A stretch of DNA of 10,687 nt from Paracamarosporium sp. OC-R06-R3 (Eukaryota > Ascomycota > Dothideomycetes > Pleosporales > Didymosphaeriaceae), in contig JACVRA010000032.1 in assembly GCA_019828545.1 (NCBI GenBank), forward strand, positions 2,589-13,275, in the 5' to 3' direction. The notes beneath the pieces were generated by a model that searched no databases, was not told the DNA's origin, and saw nothing but the letters and a program-made list of their open reading frames with translations. The position numbers and the translations under genes are program-made. Below are positions 1 through 9,241 of this stretch, piece by piece; the first letter of the stretch is position 1; each line of letters begins with the position of its first letter.

Positions 1-339
1 TAACTATAAAGAATAGGAAAAGTATAGAGATTCTTTTAAACTATATACTAGTTATTCTATTCTTTATCTTTATTCTATTCTATTTATAATCCCTCTTGGC
101 CTTTCCTTTTAAAGGGAGTACTATTTTACTCTATTATATATCCTAGTTCTTAGTAGATTATAGTTAAGTAGTATACTCTATTACTTAGCCCTATTCTTAA
201 TAGATTAGGATTACGTAATTTTAGTTAACTTATTTTACCCTATAGGATTTCTTTATTGTCTAGATTAGTATTAGGGTCTTTAACCTTTAGTACCTTATAA
301 GTACTATCCTATAGCCCTTAATTTCTTATACTTATAATA
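1..339 (-). repeat. 3' LTR of element 1 (truncated by window start)
   Basis: This segment aligns base for base with 6763-7101 with no gap. By hand count there are about 32 differences over 339 bp, all A/G or C/T transitions, which is the pattern RIP leaves. Its inner end reads ATA where the other copy has ACA, so the canonical terminal CA (TG on the minus strand) was mutated to TA. The LTR likely continues left of the window, because the right-hand copy may extend left of 6763. No stable coding potential was seen. Confidence 0.92.
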
Positions 340-354
340 TTACCTCCCTATTTA
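340..354 (-). other. Polypurine tract (plus-strand primer site) of element 1
   Basis: Read on the minus strand this is an A/G-rich run containing AGGGAGG that ends one or two bases before the 3' LTR. It sits exactly where a polypurine tract is needed to prime plus-strand DNA synthesis. Its position independently confirms the minus orientation and the LTR edge at 339. A few bases may have been changed by RIP, so the original limits are uncertain. Confidence 0.7.
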
Positions 355-535
355 GGGTTTTTATTTTAAAGACTTATATAATTTATTAACTATATTACGT
401 TATATTATTAGGGTATAAAGGTAAGTATTCCTATTTTATTATATCCTTTTTCTCTTTATTTTTGTCTACTTAACTATGTTAAAAGTTTATTTATCTTTAA
501 CCTAGTACTATTATCGTCGTGTTAATTAAATCTTT
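355..535. other. Non-coding spacer between 3' LTR and antisense ORF
   Basis: This is an AT-rich stretch with no recognisable coding in any frame. It lies upstream of the plus-strand accessory ORF, so any promoter for that ORF would be expected here or in the adjacent LTR. T-rich tracts and TATA-like strings are present, but in DNA this AT-rich they are not diagnostic. Confidence 0.4.
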
Positions 536-1078
536 ATGGCTAGTATAGAAATGCCAACTTCCTATAGTTATTATAAAAAGAAGGGTTTAAAGTATATAGT
601 AGAGTTATTAATAGGTTACTATAATTTTTATATTTATACTAAATATTATTACAACCTAGTATTATTAGAAACTAAGTAGTAGGAGATATAAGAGGAGTAG
701 TATTAGATTACCTTTAACCTATAAACTACTTATTATTATATCCTAGATCTTAAGGACTAATTGGCTATAGCTAAAGAGAAGAAGTATTATTAGGTATTAG
801 AAGACATTGCTTCTACTAAAGAGTTAAAAGGATTAAAGTAGGTAGTAGATTTAATTAGTATAACTACTATTATATTTTTACTTTCTAAGCCTTTACTATT
901 TAAACCTTTATTTAACTTAGGCTAGTTATAGGCTAATCCTTCTTTACTTAATTTTTCTAATTTTTTTTATAATTTTAATGCTATTCCCTTAGCTTTAGGT
1001 TTAAGATTATACTTCCCTAAAAGTATACCTCTATATGCTGGCACTAGAAGTCCTCTAGTAATTCTTTATAATTTATAA
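536..1078 (+). pseudogene. Antisense accessory ORF with Zn2Cys6-like finger and coiled coil (RIP-broken)
   Basis: This ORF lies on the strand opposite gag-pol, between the chromodomain and the 3' LTR. ATG at 536 opens 47 codons before the first in-frame TAG (677). A second ATG is at 551. Codons 10, 13, 20, 29, 32 and 39 are all TAT or TAC, giving the spacing C-x2-C-x6-C-x8-C-x2-C-x6-C if each was TGT or TGC before RIP. Around them, the surviving residues KKKGLK, a Gly at codon 27 and basic positions fit a Cys-rich finger. Codons of about 48-105 are rich in Glu, Lys, Ile and Leu with TAA/TAG at likely Gln sites, resembling a coiled coil. A Ser/Pro/Asn-rich tail follows. The frame stays in one register to about 1078 (TAA 1076-1078), but the true end is uncertain and overlaps the 3' end of pol. 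From memory, small Cys-finger plus coiled-coil proteins are common as fungal transposon-linked hypotheticals. A DNA- or chromatin-binding role is inference only. Confidence 0.68.
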
Positions 1079-4000
1079 GGTTTTCCTTTAGTTCTTATAT
1101 ATTATACTACTTTAGTTATTCTTTTTATAATATTAGATACTTAAGTTAACCGTTAATCTTTTATAGGTTTTTAATAGTTTTAACTTTATACTTATTATTC
1201 TCTAGTTCTAACTAGTTTTTAATTAGAGTATTCTAGAGTACTAGTTTTAATAGTAATTTATAAAAGGTTAAATATATTTTAATTCCTTTTAGTAATTTAA
1301 GCTTATTTATAACTAGTCCTTTATTTTCTAGAATTTTAAAGGGTCCTATTTATAGGTAATCTAGTTTCTTACTTTACTATTTAGTTTTAAGATTTTTTTA
1401 TAATAGGAAAACTTTGTCCCTCCTTTTAAAAATTAGTCTCTTAATCCTTTGCTTATTTATATTTCTAAATGCCAAGAGGGCCTTATAGAATATCCTATTT
1501 TATAAGACTTAGTATAATTTCTTTATCTTTTAAGCCTTTTCTTAGGCTTCTAAGGTAGTACTTTCCACGTCTCTTAAGTCCTAATAAGCTACTGGCTTAT
1601 ACCTATAGTTGGTATAGTATAGGGAATAACCTATTATACTTAACCTAGTACTATTATATACTAACTATACTATTAGTAGGAGTTTAACTTAGTTATTCTA
1701 CTATTTATTTATATAAAATTATAGGTACTATTTTAGTGTCTAATTTATACGTTCTGTTTACCCATCTATTTAAGGGTAGAAACTTATTAAGAGCTTTCTT
1801 ATTATCTTTAAAGTACTTATAAACGTATTCTAGTATTTAGATGTAAAGAGCTTATTTTTATTTATAATAATTTTATTTAAGGTACTATACTTTAAGAGAA
1901 GTGCTTTATTAACTTTATAGGCTAGTTCTTCTACTATTATTAATTTTTTTATAGATATAAACTTGGCTACTTTTGTTAGTTAATCTATAATATTTAATAT
2001 TATATTATATATCCTATTTAACTTTAGTTATAGTAATACTAGGAGCTTTATTATAAAGTCTATCGTTACACTTAACTATAGTTATATTAGTAGTAGTAGG
2101 GGTTATAGTAACTTATAGGGCTTATATCTTTTAAGCTTATTTTTATAATAAGCTAAATAGTTATCTAATACCTTTTTAACTACCTTCTTAAGTCTAGGTA
2201 TAGTATATTTATTTATAATTTAATATATTATTTTTTTAATACTAGGGTATTTCTATTTCCTTATTTTATAGAGTTTTCTTACTAGAAAGTCTTCTTGTTC
2301 CTTTTAAATTATCTATTTTTATTAATAGTCTTTTCTATTAAATTCTATTTAATAAAAGTTATATTCCTCCCTTTATTTTATAGAGAGTTAAGTATAGTCT
2401 TAGAAGTTATTTACTTTTAGGCTTTAGTATTATATAGTAGCTACTTTTTATACCTTTATTTTTTCTACTTCTCTGTCTAGGTTTATTTAATAGTATTATT
2501 CTTTTAGCTAATTATATTAAAGTATACTATTTTAAGTTACCTTTAGTATTATATACTATTTTATAGGTCCTTTTCCTATAAGGTTTAGTCTTTAACTTAG
2601 GGCATTTACTACTCTATTAGAAGTTCTTAGTTAATAGTAAATCTTAAAGTTAAAGTTTATAAGAAGTTCTACCTATTATACTTGTTATTAATTTAATTTC
2701 TTAGTTATAGTAAAGCTTATTAGATTTTAATAGTCTATCTAGACCTTAATTTAATATAGTATACCTATATATTATACTTTCTATTATTTAAAGGTATCTA
2801 CTATTATTAGTAGTTCCTTATTATAAATATTATAGTTTAGTTCTACTCTTAAGAACTTTTATAAATAGTAGAATACTAGTCTCTATTTTTTATCTTTATA
2901 TAACTAAAAGAGTATTACTCTAAGTACGTAGTCTAAAGTATCTATTTCTATATATATCCTCCTTTTAGGGTTATATATCTATAATAACGGGTTTATAAGG
3001 AATCTTGCTTTTAATTCTTTAAATACTTTCTAGGCTTTTAGTTTAAAGCCTTTCTATTAATCTTTCTTTATAAGTTCTATTATTAGTGCTGTAATCTTAG
3101 AGTAGTCCTTAATAAATTTATAATAGAAATTAGTAAACTTTAAAAAGGATTAAATATTCTTTACTAACTTAAGTTCCTACTATTCCTATATAGTAGCTAC
3201 CTTTTTAAGGTCTATAAATATACCTTTCTTTAAGATTATAAATCCTAGGTACTCTGTTTTAGTAACGTGAAATTTATATTTTTTTAAATAGAAAAGTAAC
3301 CTATACTTTTTTATTTTCTTAAGTACTTTTTTTATATATTCTTAGTGCTCCTTTAGAGTTTCTATAAAGTAGATAAGTACGTTATTAAGATAGGCTATAT
3401 AGAATACGTCTAAATATTTATATAATACTTTATTAATTAACGCCTAAAACGTTATAGATATATTAGTTAATTTAAAGGGTATAACCGTATACTTATATAG
3501 TCTATATTAAGTTTTAAATATAGTTTTTTATTTTTTGCCCTTGGCTATTTATATATAGTAATATCTATTGTATATATTAAACTTTATAAACTACTTAACT
3601 CCTTTAAGTCTATCTATTAATTTTATAATAAGTAGTAGGGGGTACTAGTTTTTTACTATAGTATTATTTAATTATTTATAATTTATATAGAGTTATAGTT
3701 TACTATTCTTCTTTAGTACCTAAAGGATTAGAAATGTAGCTAGACTTTTACTTTTTTATATAAACTATTTACTTAAGTTCTTTTATAGGTACTCCTATAG
3801 CTCCTTTTTTTAATTTATAGACATTAGCCTTAGCCGTTTTAGTTATAGTTTTATACCTTTTTTTAAAGGTATTCTATAATTTTATTCTTAGTATTTTAGT
3901 AAAGCCTCCTCTTCTTTTTCCTTAAAGAGTTCTATATACTCCTTATATTTTAGTAGAATATTCTTAGGTATAGGTATTATTTAAAGATCTAATCTTTGTA

Positions 4001-4799
4001 TTTATATTACCTTAGTGTTTTAGGGTTTTCTTTATAGAAGTCTTGCTATTTTAGCTTTTAAAATTTCTTATATATTTTTATCTATTTTAGGGAATACTCT
4101 TTTAGCCTATCTCTTTTAGGGCTATCTTGCTTCCTTAATTATTAATATAGCTTATCTAGTTATAATTATTTATTTCTTTTAGTCTATTACTAGGTTATAT
4201 TACTTAAGTTAATTATATTTTATAATTACTTCTATAGTTCCTATCTATAGTATAGTAAACTAGTGTTAGCTCTTAAATTTATTAAGGTATACTAGTAGAG
4301 GTAGGGTTTCTAATTATAAATACTCTTTTTTATACTCTTTAGATAGCGTTTTGTCTACTATCTCTAACCTAACTAACTAGTCTTTTTTTTAGTAAGGTAA
4401 TCCTAGCCTTTTAACTATATTCTTAAAGATTAGGTATTCTATTACTCTTAAGTTAATTAATGCCGTTACCTAGAATTCTTTAATTATAATAGTTTTAGTT
4501 AGCTATAAGTCCTTGTCTAGGTCTTTTATAGCTTATTTTGCCATTATTATGCCCTTACTAGTCTAGTCTTTGGCCTAGTGGCCTTTTAGTTTTTTGGCTA
4601 TATATTAACTAAATATTCTACCCTTCTTTAGAAGTTTATAAGATACTTGGTCTTATAATAGTTCTTGGCTTATTTAAGTTATTTTATTTCTCTTATTCCT
4701 TTTATACTATACCTAGTATAGTTCTTTATTAGGCATTTTTATCTACGTAAGTCTCTATATCTTTATTTTAAAACTTTAATAGTAGCTGCTTCTTTTTTT
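1044..4799 (-). pseudogene. pol: pol of element 1: PR-RT-RNase H-integrase-chromodomain (RIP-broken)
   Basis: Pol makes the enzymes that mature, copy and integrate the element. Landmarks share one register. In the protease the Asp of D-S-G is now Asn (AAC, 4452-4454), and a downstream Y-x-W-L-x2-Y-N-P-V-I-D-W-like end is visible with Trp as stops. RT spans about 3950-3230, with the catalytic Y-L-D-D now Y-L-N-N (3381-3392) followed by V-L-I-Y. RNase H lies around 3000-2680 (E-I-D-x-x-D-Y start). In integrase the first Asp is intact (2058-2060), the second is Asn (1860-1862), and Glu is intact (1752-1754) within D-G-x-T-E-R. That gives D-x35-E. The chromodomain is at about 1050-1190 (Y-x-V-x2-I start), with its Trp codons now TAA/TAG. 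The start is unclear: either frameshift entry at the A7 run or an ATG near 4735. The end is near TAG 1044-1046, although that codon could be a mutated CAG and the frame could run on to about 1020. Confidence 0.9.
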
Positions 4800-6530
4800 A
4801 TTAGATATCTTAGATATTCTTTCTATTTATAGTTCCTTTAGTCTAGTGCTATATAAACTAGGTTAGTCTATAGTAGGCACTTTTATAGATTATATATATA
4901 TAGTATAGGGAGGGTATTATTTTTTAACTCTATTAGCTATATTCTTACTATATATTTCTAATCTTAGTGTAGTAGATACTTTTATATATAGTACTTAGCC
5001 TATTTTAAGTATATATACTACTTAGTCTAGTCTTCTAAGTAGTAGACGTGGTATAGTTAGACTTTATATTTATTAATTTATAACCTTTTATAGTCTTTAT
5101 TACCTAGTATTCTAGTAACTAGCCTTTTTTTTATTTTATAAATATTATATACGTCTAAGGTGTAGTTCTACTATTTAATCTTATTATAACTAGATTTTAC
5201 TTATATTTACTAAACTAATATAGGTACTATTCCTTAGTGTTCTTTAGTCTACTTATACGTTTCTTAAGGTTTAAGCCCTATAATTTTAATCTTCTTTTAG
5301 TATTCTTTTACTATATAATCCTTCTATCTATATACTTAGTAGACTTTTTATAGGATCTATATAGTAATCTTATTTTTTATAGTTTTTATCTACGTTTCCT
5401 ATTAGAGATCTTTAGCTATTGTAGCTTTCTAGCCTATAGGTTTCTAGGGCTCTTTAAACTTAGGTTTATAGGGTAGTAGTAGTATTCTTAGCCTTAAGTT
5501 TACTATTTTTACTTTTATAATTCTTACTTATTTTTTATTTTTAGTCTAGTTTTTTAGACATTCTGTTTTAAAGTATCCTTTCTTTCTATACGTTAGATAT
5601 ACTCTATTATAATAGTATTCCTATCTTTTCTTTTATATATTAAGGTTTTATTTATCCTTTTTTTAGGACTTATTTTATTTTTAATTTTAGGCTTTATTTA
5701 CTATAATAATGTCTCCGTCTTTGTCTTAGTATTTCTACCTCTTTAAAGTGTTAACTTTAGTTATAGTAGATCCTTTAGTACCTTTCTACTTTTCCTAATT
5801 TTATTTATATAGACAATTATTAATTTTAATTAATACCTTAATTAGATTCTTTAGATCTTTAGGTTTAGTATAGTATATTAGTCTATCCTTAACTACTTCT
5901 TTTAGTCTATTATAGTAGGCTAATTAGAGTAGGTTATTATCCTATTTAATCTTATTCTATAGTTATTTAAATATAGTAGCGTATTTTCCTACTAAGTTAA
6001 TTTACTTTAAATATTAAATTTATTATTCTACCTATTTCTTTTTATTAACTTTTTTAAATATTATTTTAATCTTTTCTTTATAGGTCTTTTAGTCCTTAAA
6101 GGTTTCCTATATTTTAAAAGAATAGTTCTTAAGTATACTATCTTCTTCTAGATAGTCGTCTACTAAGAGTTGTATTTATTTAATAGTGTTATTAGTTATA
6201 TATATACTTACTATTAAGATTTTATTAGTATCTATATTAATTTTATAGTTATATATATATAGTTCTACGTTTGTTAAGAATGATTTAAGCTTAGACGGTA
6301 TTTTATTAAATAATTTAAGAATCTTAAAGATCCCCTTTTAGGCCCTTAGTCTTAAGTCCTAGGCCTATATTTATATTATTACTTGTATTAGCTATTCCTT
6401 TAGCTACTAGATTATATTGGCCTACTAGGCCATTACTATAGCTATATTTGTTGTCGGCCTAGATGTAGAGCTTCCTATAGCAGCCTAAGACGCTTATAAG
6501 CTTAATAGTATTACTATATTTTCTAACGTT
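4455..6530 (-). pseudogene. gag: gag of element 1 (RIP-broken)
   Basis: Gag is the structural polyprotein that would form the virus-like particle and package the element RNA. The N-terminus, near 6530-6515, has no surviving ATG; ATA codons there are candidate mutated starts. A Gln-rich, probably coiled-coil segment (about 6440-6340) precedes a capsid-type stretch K-L-K-S-F-L-T-N-V-E-L-Y-I (about 6300-6255), typical of Ty3/gypsy Gag. The nucleocapsid knuckle at 5558-5599 keeps C-x2-C-x4-H-x4-C spacing. Its first two Cys and its His are now Tyr codons, and the last Cys (TGT, 5558-5560) survives. The same frame then continues through a long region with only RIP-type stops. It either ends just after the A7 run at 4793-4799 or overlaps pol down to about 4455; RIP hides the true stop. 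Confidence 0.85.
4793..4799 (-). promoter_or_regulatory. Candidate -1 ribosomal frameshift site (A_AAA_AAA)
   Basis: On the minus strand seven A residues occur in gag register as A_AAA_AAA, the canonical X_XXY_YYZ form. Pol is in the -1 frame relative to gag, and both frames show only RIP-type stops around here. Upstream codons read in the gag frame, and the pol frame leads directly to the protease. The run could have been created or altered by RIP G-to-A changes, and no stimulatory hairpin could be assessed by eye. Confidence 0.4.
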
Positions 6531-6762
6531 AAGTAGTTAAAGTATTAATAGGGTATACTACATACCTAGTTTAATCTATACTAAGGTAGTAGAGTTTACT
6601 TATAATAGGGCCTATAAGGCTTTAGTAATAAAAAGTAGTTTAATAACAAAGATTATTAAGCTCTAATTAAGTATTAAAAATACTTAATAATATATTAAGA
6701 GAAGACTAATTATTCTTATATAAAAGAATTACTTAACTAAAGAGTTAAGATACAATTTAAGT
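6531..6762 (-). other. Leader of element 1 and undefined inner edge of the 5' LTR
   Basis: This interval lies between the part of the 5' LTR confirmed by comparison and the start of gag. The inner LTR end and the primer binding site must be here, but the other LTR copy runs off the window, so the edge cannot be placed by alignment. I could not match a tRNA primer site with confidence. A short hairpin-like string around 6551-6566 (GGTAT/ATACC arms on the minus strand) is visible. No coding was recognised. Confidence 0.5.
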
Positions 6763-7101
6763 TAACTATAAAGAATAGAAAAAGTATAGAAATTCTCTTA
6801 AACTATATATTAGTTATTTTATCCTTTGTTTTTATTTTATTCTATTTATAATCCCTCTTGGCCTTCCCTTTTAAAGGGAGTACTATTTTACTCTATTACG
6901 TATCCTAGTTCTTAGTAGATTATAGTTAAGTAATATACTCTATTACTTAGCCCTATTCTTAGTAGATTAGGGTTACGTAATTCTAGCTAACTTATTTTAC
7001 TCTATAGGATTTCTTTGTCGTCTGGATTGGCGTTGGGGTCTCCGGCCTTTAGTACCTTATAAGTACTATCTTATAGCCCTTAGTTTCTTATACTTATAAC
7101 A
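6763..7101 (-). repeat. 5' LTR of element 1 (portion confirmed by comparison)
   Basis: This is the partner of 1-339, with the same length and no indels. The outer edge at 7101 keeps the terminal ACA, i.e. TGT on the minus strand, the canonical LTR end. The inner edge is uncertain and may lie up to about 200 bp further left. A 15-bp inverted repeat (6865-6879, TCCCTTT and AAAGGGA arms around one T) is intact here and has one mutated base in the left copy. The stretch 7017-7046 is much less mutated than its counterpart. The minus-strand start holds TATAAG-like strings that could belong to the U3 promoter, which is not provable in such AT-rich DNA. Confidence 0.92.
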
Positions 7102-9239
7102 ATATAGCTACCTATCTTATAGAAAAGGCTATAGACTAATTTAAAGAATACCTTAATAATTTTTAATCTAATTTAGTTAAGAATAATAGGAAATATAAAA
7201 CTAATCTTATCTTTAATAGCTATACTTACTTTAAGTAAAAAATAAAATAAACCTTTAGAAATATTAATATAAAATATATAGTAAAAAGGAAAATATCTAT
7301 ACTAATTTAGACTAAGATAGTAGTAGTATATATATTAATATTTAAATAATCTACTAATAAGGTTTTAGAATAGAGAGAATAAGGATTAATAAATTAATTC
7401 TATAAGAAACTAAAATTAGAAATCTACTATAAAATAATTTATATAAAAAAACCTTAAAATCTCCTTATAATATTTAATTAGGCCATTAGCATTAATAATA
7501 AACTCTATATATAGAGATAAGATAATAAAGGATATACTTATAGTAGTAAAATAAGCTATAGACTATAAAAGAATTATAACTAAGAAGACTTAATAATTTT
7601 AAATACTAATAAAAAAAGTAAGAAATCTTAGACCCCTAAGAAGGATATAAGAAAAGAAAAGCTTTATAAAAATAAAGTCTACTTTAACTATAATTAAAAA
7701 AGATATTTAATATAAAACTATTTTAATAAGAATTAGGCTTTATTTATAAAAGGAAATAAGGAGATACCTAAAAAGGATAAAAGACTCTAGGAAACTAAAG
7801 AGAAGTTAATAGGTAATAAGGAATATATAAATAACTATTAAGCTAAATACTATAACAATCTATATATATCCTATATAGGGATAAAGAGGGATATAGAATA
7901 TTAACCTAAAGTAAAATACTTAGTAGCTACTAAAGAATAATTAATTATTAGCTTAGTTAATTTTAATAAACTTAAGTATAAATACTACCGTAAGTATAAT
8001 GCTACTATTAATAACTTAAATTTAAATAATAAAGTAATAAAGATACTATCTCTATTTATAGTATAAGAAAAACTATTTATATTATTACTAGTAGAAAAAG
8101 GAACCCCTATACCTAATATAAATAATAAAGTAGAAGAGATTAAGTACTTTTAAAACTTTAGACTAATATAAAGTATAGTTAAGACTAATTAAAGTTAATA
8201 TATAACCTAGGCCGTAAGACAGTAAAAGTTCTTCTTAAAAGAATTAAAAGGATAGAATATTTATAAAGTTTATAAAAATTAAAAGACGAAGTATCTTAGA
8301 AATATAAAGTTTATAAACTTTTAAAAATAAATTAAAAGAAATATAATCTTAGTAGACAAAATATTAACCTAAAATAAATAAAAGAATATAGCCTAGGAGA
8401 TTAAGTAAATTAATAAGGCCTATGCTTTATATATATTAGTAAAGTATTAAATACCTATTCTAAATAAACCTAATATATATAAGGGGGGATAAGTAAAAGA
8501 TAATCTATAAATCTTTACTAGCTACTTTACTTACTATAAAATATCTTAAATATCTTATATTTAAGAAAACTACTAGATATATTTAATACCTAAAAGAAAG
8601 TATTAAGTCTACCTAGTTAGAGTTTATAAAGACCTATACGTAGACGTAATAATATAAAAAGAGGTTTATAAATAGTACCTAAAAAAGAAATATAAAAAAT
8701 ACTTAATTATAGCCCTTAAATCCCTACTACTTAAGAAATATATACTAGAAAGACCCTAGTATAAGTATCTAGTAAATAAATATTTAAAGTATATAACTAA
8801 AAAGATTAGTATAAAATACTAGTTAAAGGAAAAGAAAGTATTTTAAGAAACTAATAAATTTTATATCTACTTATAAAAAGAATACTATAGATTACTAATT
8901 AAGGCTATAATTAATAGTAGGGTAATATATAACTTTATATCTAAAGACTTTATTAATAGATATATAATACTATATAATAAAATAAAGGGGTATAGACTTT
9001 TAATAAATATTAAAGGATTACCCTTTATAAAGTAAATTAGTAAGGAAACTAATTTAAGTACTTTTTTAATAAAAGAACTTACTATAATAAATCTTTAAAT
9101 AAACTTAACTAAAATAGATAATAAATAAAACGTTATACTTAAAATGCCTTAGTTATATTAGTATAGGTAGTTAAAAGGTTTATACTAGGTATACTCTAGG
9201 CAGAGGCATATAGGAGTATATAATAAAAGGTAAACTAAA
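7102..9239 (+). mobile_element. Element 2: second RIP-degraded gypsy-type retrotransposon, gag to protease (partial)
   Basis: This is a plus-strand gag and protease fossil beginning exactly at the outer edge of element 1's 5' LTR and ending at the two Ns. Its Gag sequence and layout differ from element 1: knuckle and protease are in one frame, and the linker is long. It is therefore a different family, not a second copy. The left part, including its own LTR and the Gag N-terminus, is missing here. That part is expected left of element 1, outside the window, if element 1 inserted into it. RT and integrase are not seen; they would lie beyond 9239. Confidence 0.82.
7104..9239 (+). pseudogene. 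gag-protease frame of element 2 (RIP-broken, partial)
   Basis: One frame, with codon starts at multiples of three in window coordinates, runs from the junction to the Ns with in-frame TAA/TAG but no frameshift at the registers tested. Residues from about 7110-7500 look like a Ty3/gypsy capsid domain (I-E-K-A-I-D early, later L-I-N-x-F-Y-K-K-L-K-L-E-I). The knuckle at 7680-7721 has C-x2-C-x4-H-x4-C spacing with all four ligands now Tyr codons (TAC 7680, TAT 7689, 7704, 7719). About 1.2 kb of Lys/Glu/Tyr-rich coding with no recognised domain follows. The protease is at about 8900-9180: I-N-S-R-V-I-Y-N-F-I-S (8910 onward) derives plausibly from a D-S-G-A-T-type active site with Asp and Gly mutated, and it ends with V-I-L-K-M-P before a stop at a likely Trp. 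The single frame suggests a fused Gag-Pol, unlike element 1. Confidence 0.8.
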
Positions 9240-9241
9240 NN
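9240..9241. other. Two ambiguous bases (possible assembly join)
   Basis: Two Ns interrupt the sequence. Immediately left is the element 2 protease frame. Immediately right the coding signal is lost and the base composition looks different. This may be a collapsed gap or scaffold join, so continuity across it should not be assumed. Confidence 0.8.

Larger units (their letters stand above)
1..7101 (-). mobile_element. Element 1: RIP-degraded Ty3/gypsy chromovirus LTR retrotransposon
   Basis: This is a nearly complete LTR retrotransposon read right to left. The order is 5' LTR, leader, gag, pol (PR-RT-RNase H-IN-chromodomain), an opposite-strand accessory ORF, polypurine tract and 3' LTR. The domain order with integrase after RNase H defines Ty3/gypsy (Metaviridae), and the chromodomain after integrase marks a chromovirus. 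Orientation is fixed by the minus-strand domains and by the purine tract beside the left LTR. The left LTR is cut by the window start, so the outer 3' end and the target duplication on that side are not visible. Coding frames carry many TAA/TAG codons where Gln and Trp are expected, but no indels where I checked frame registers. The element is dead by point mutation, not by deletion. It appears to be inserted into the gag of element 2. Confidence 0.93.

Noticed and set aside
677..720. Intron in the antisense ORF to explain the clustered stops
   Set aside because: The stops are TAG/TAA at places where Gln or Trp would fit, and the frame continues in register afterwards, so RIP explains them without splicing.
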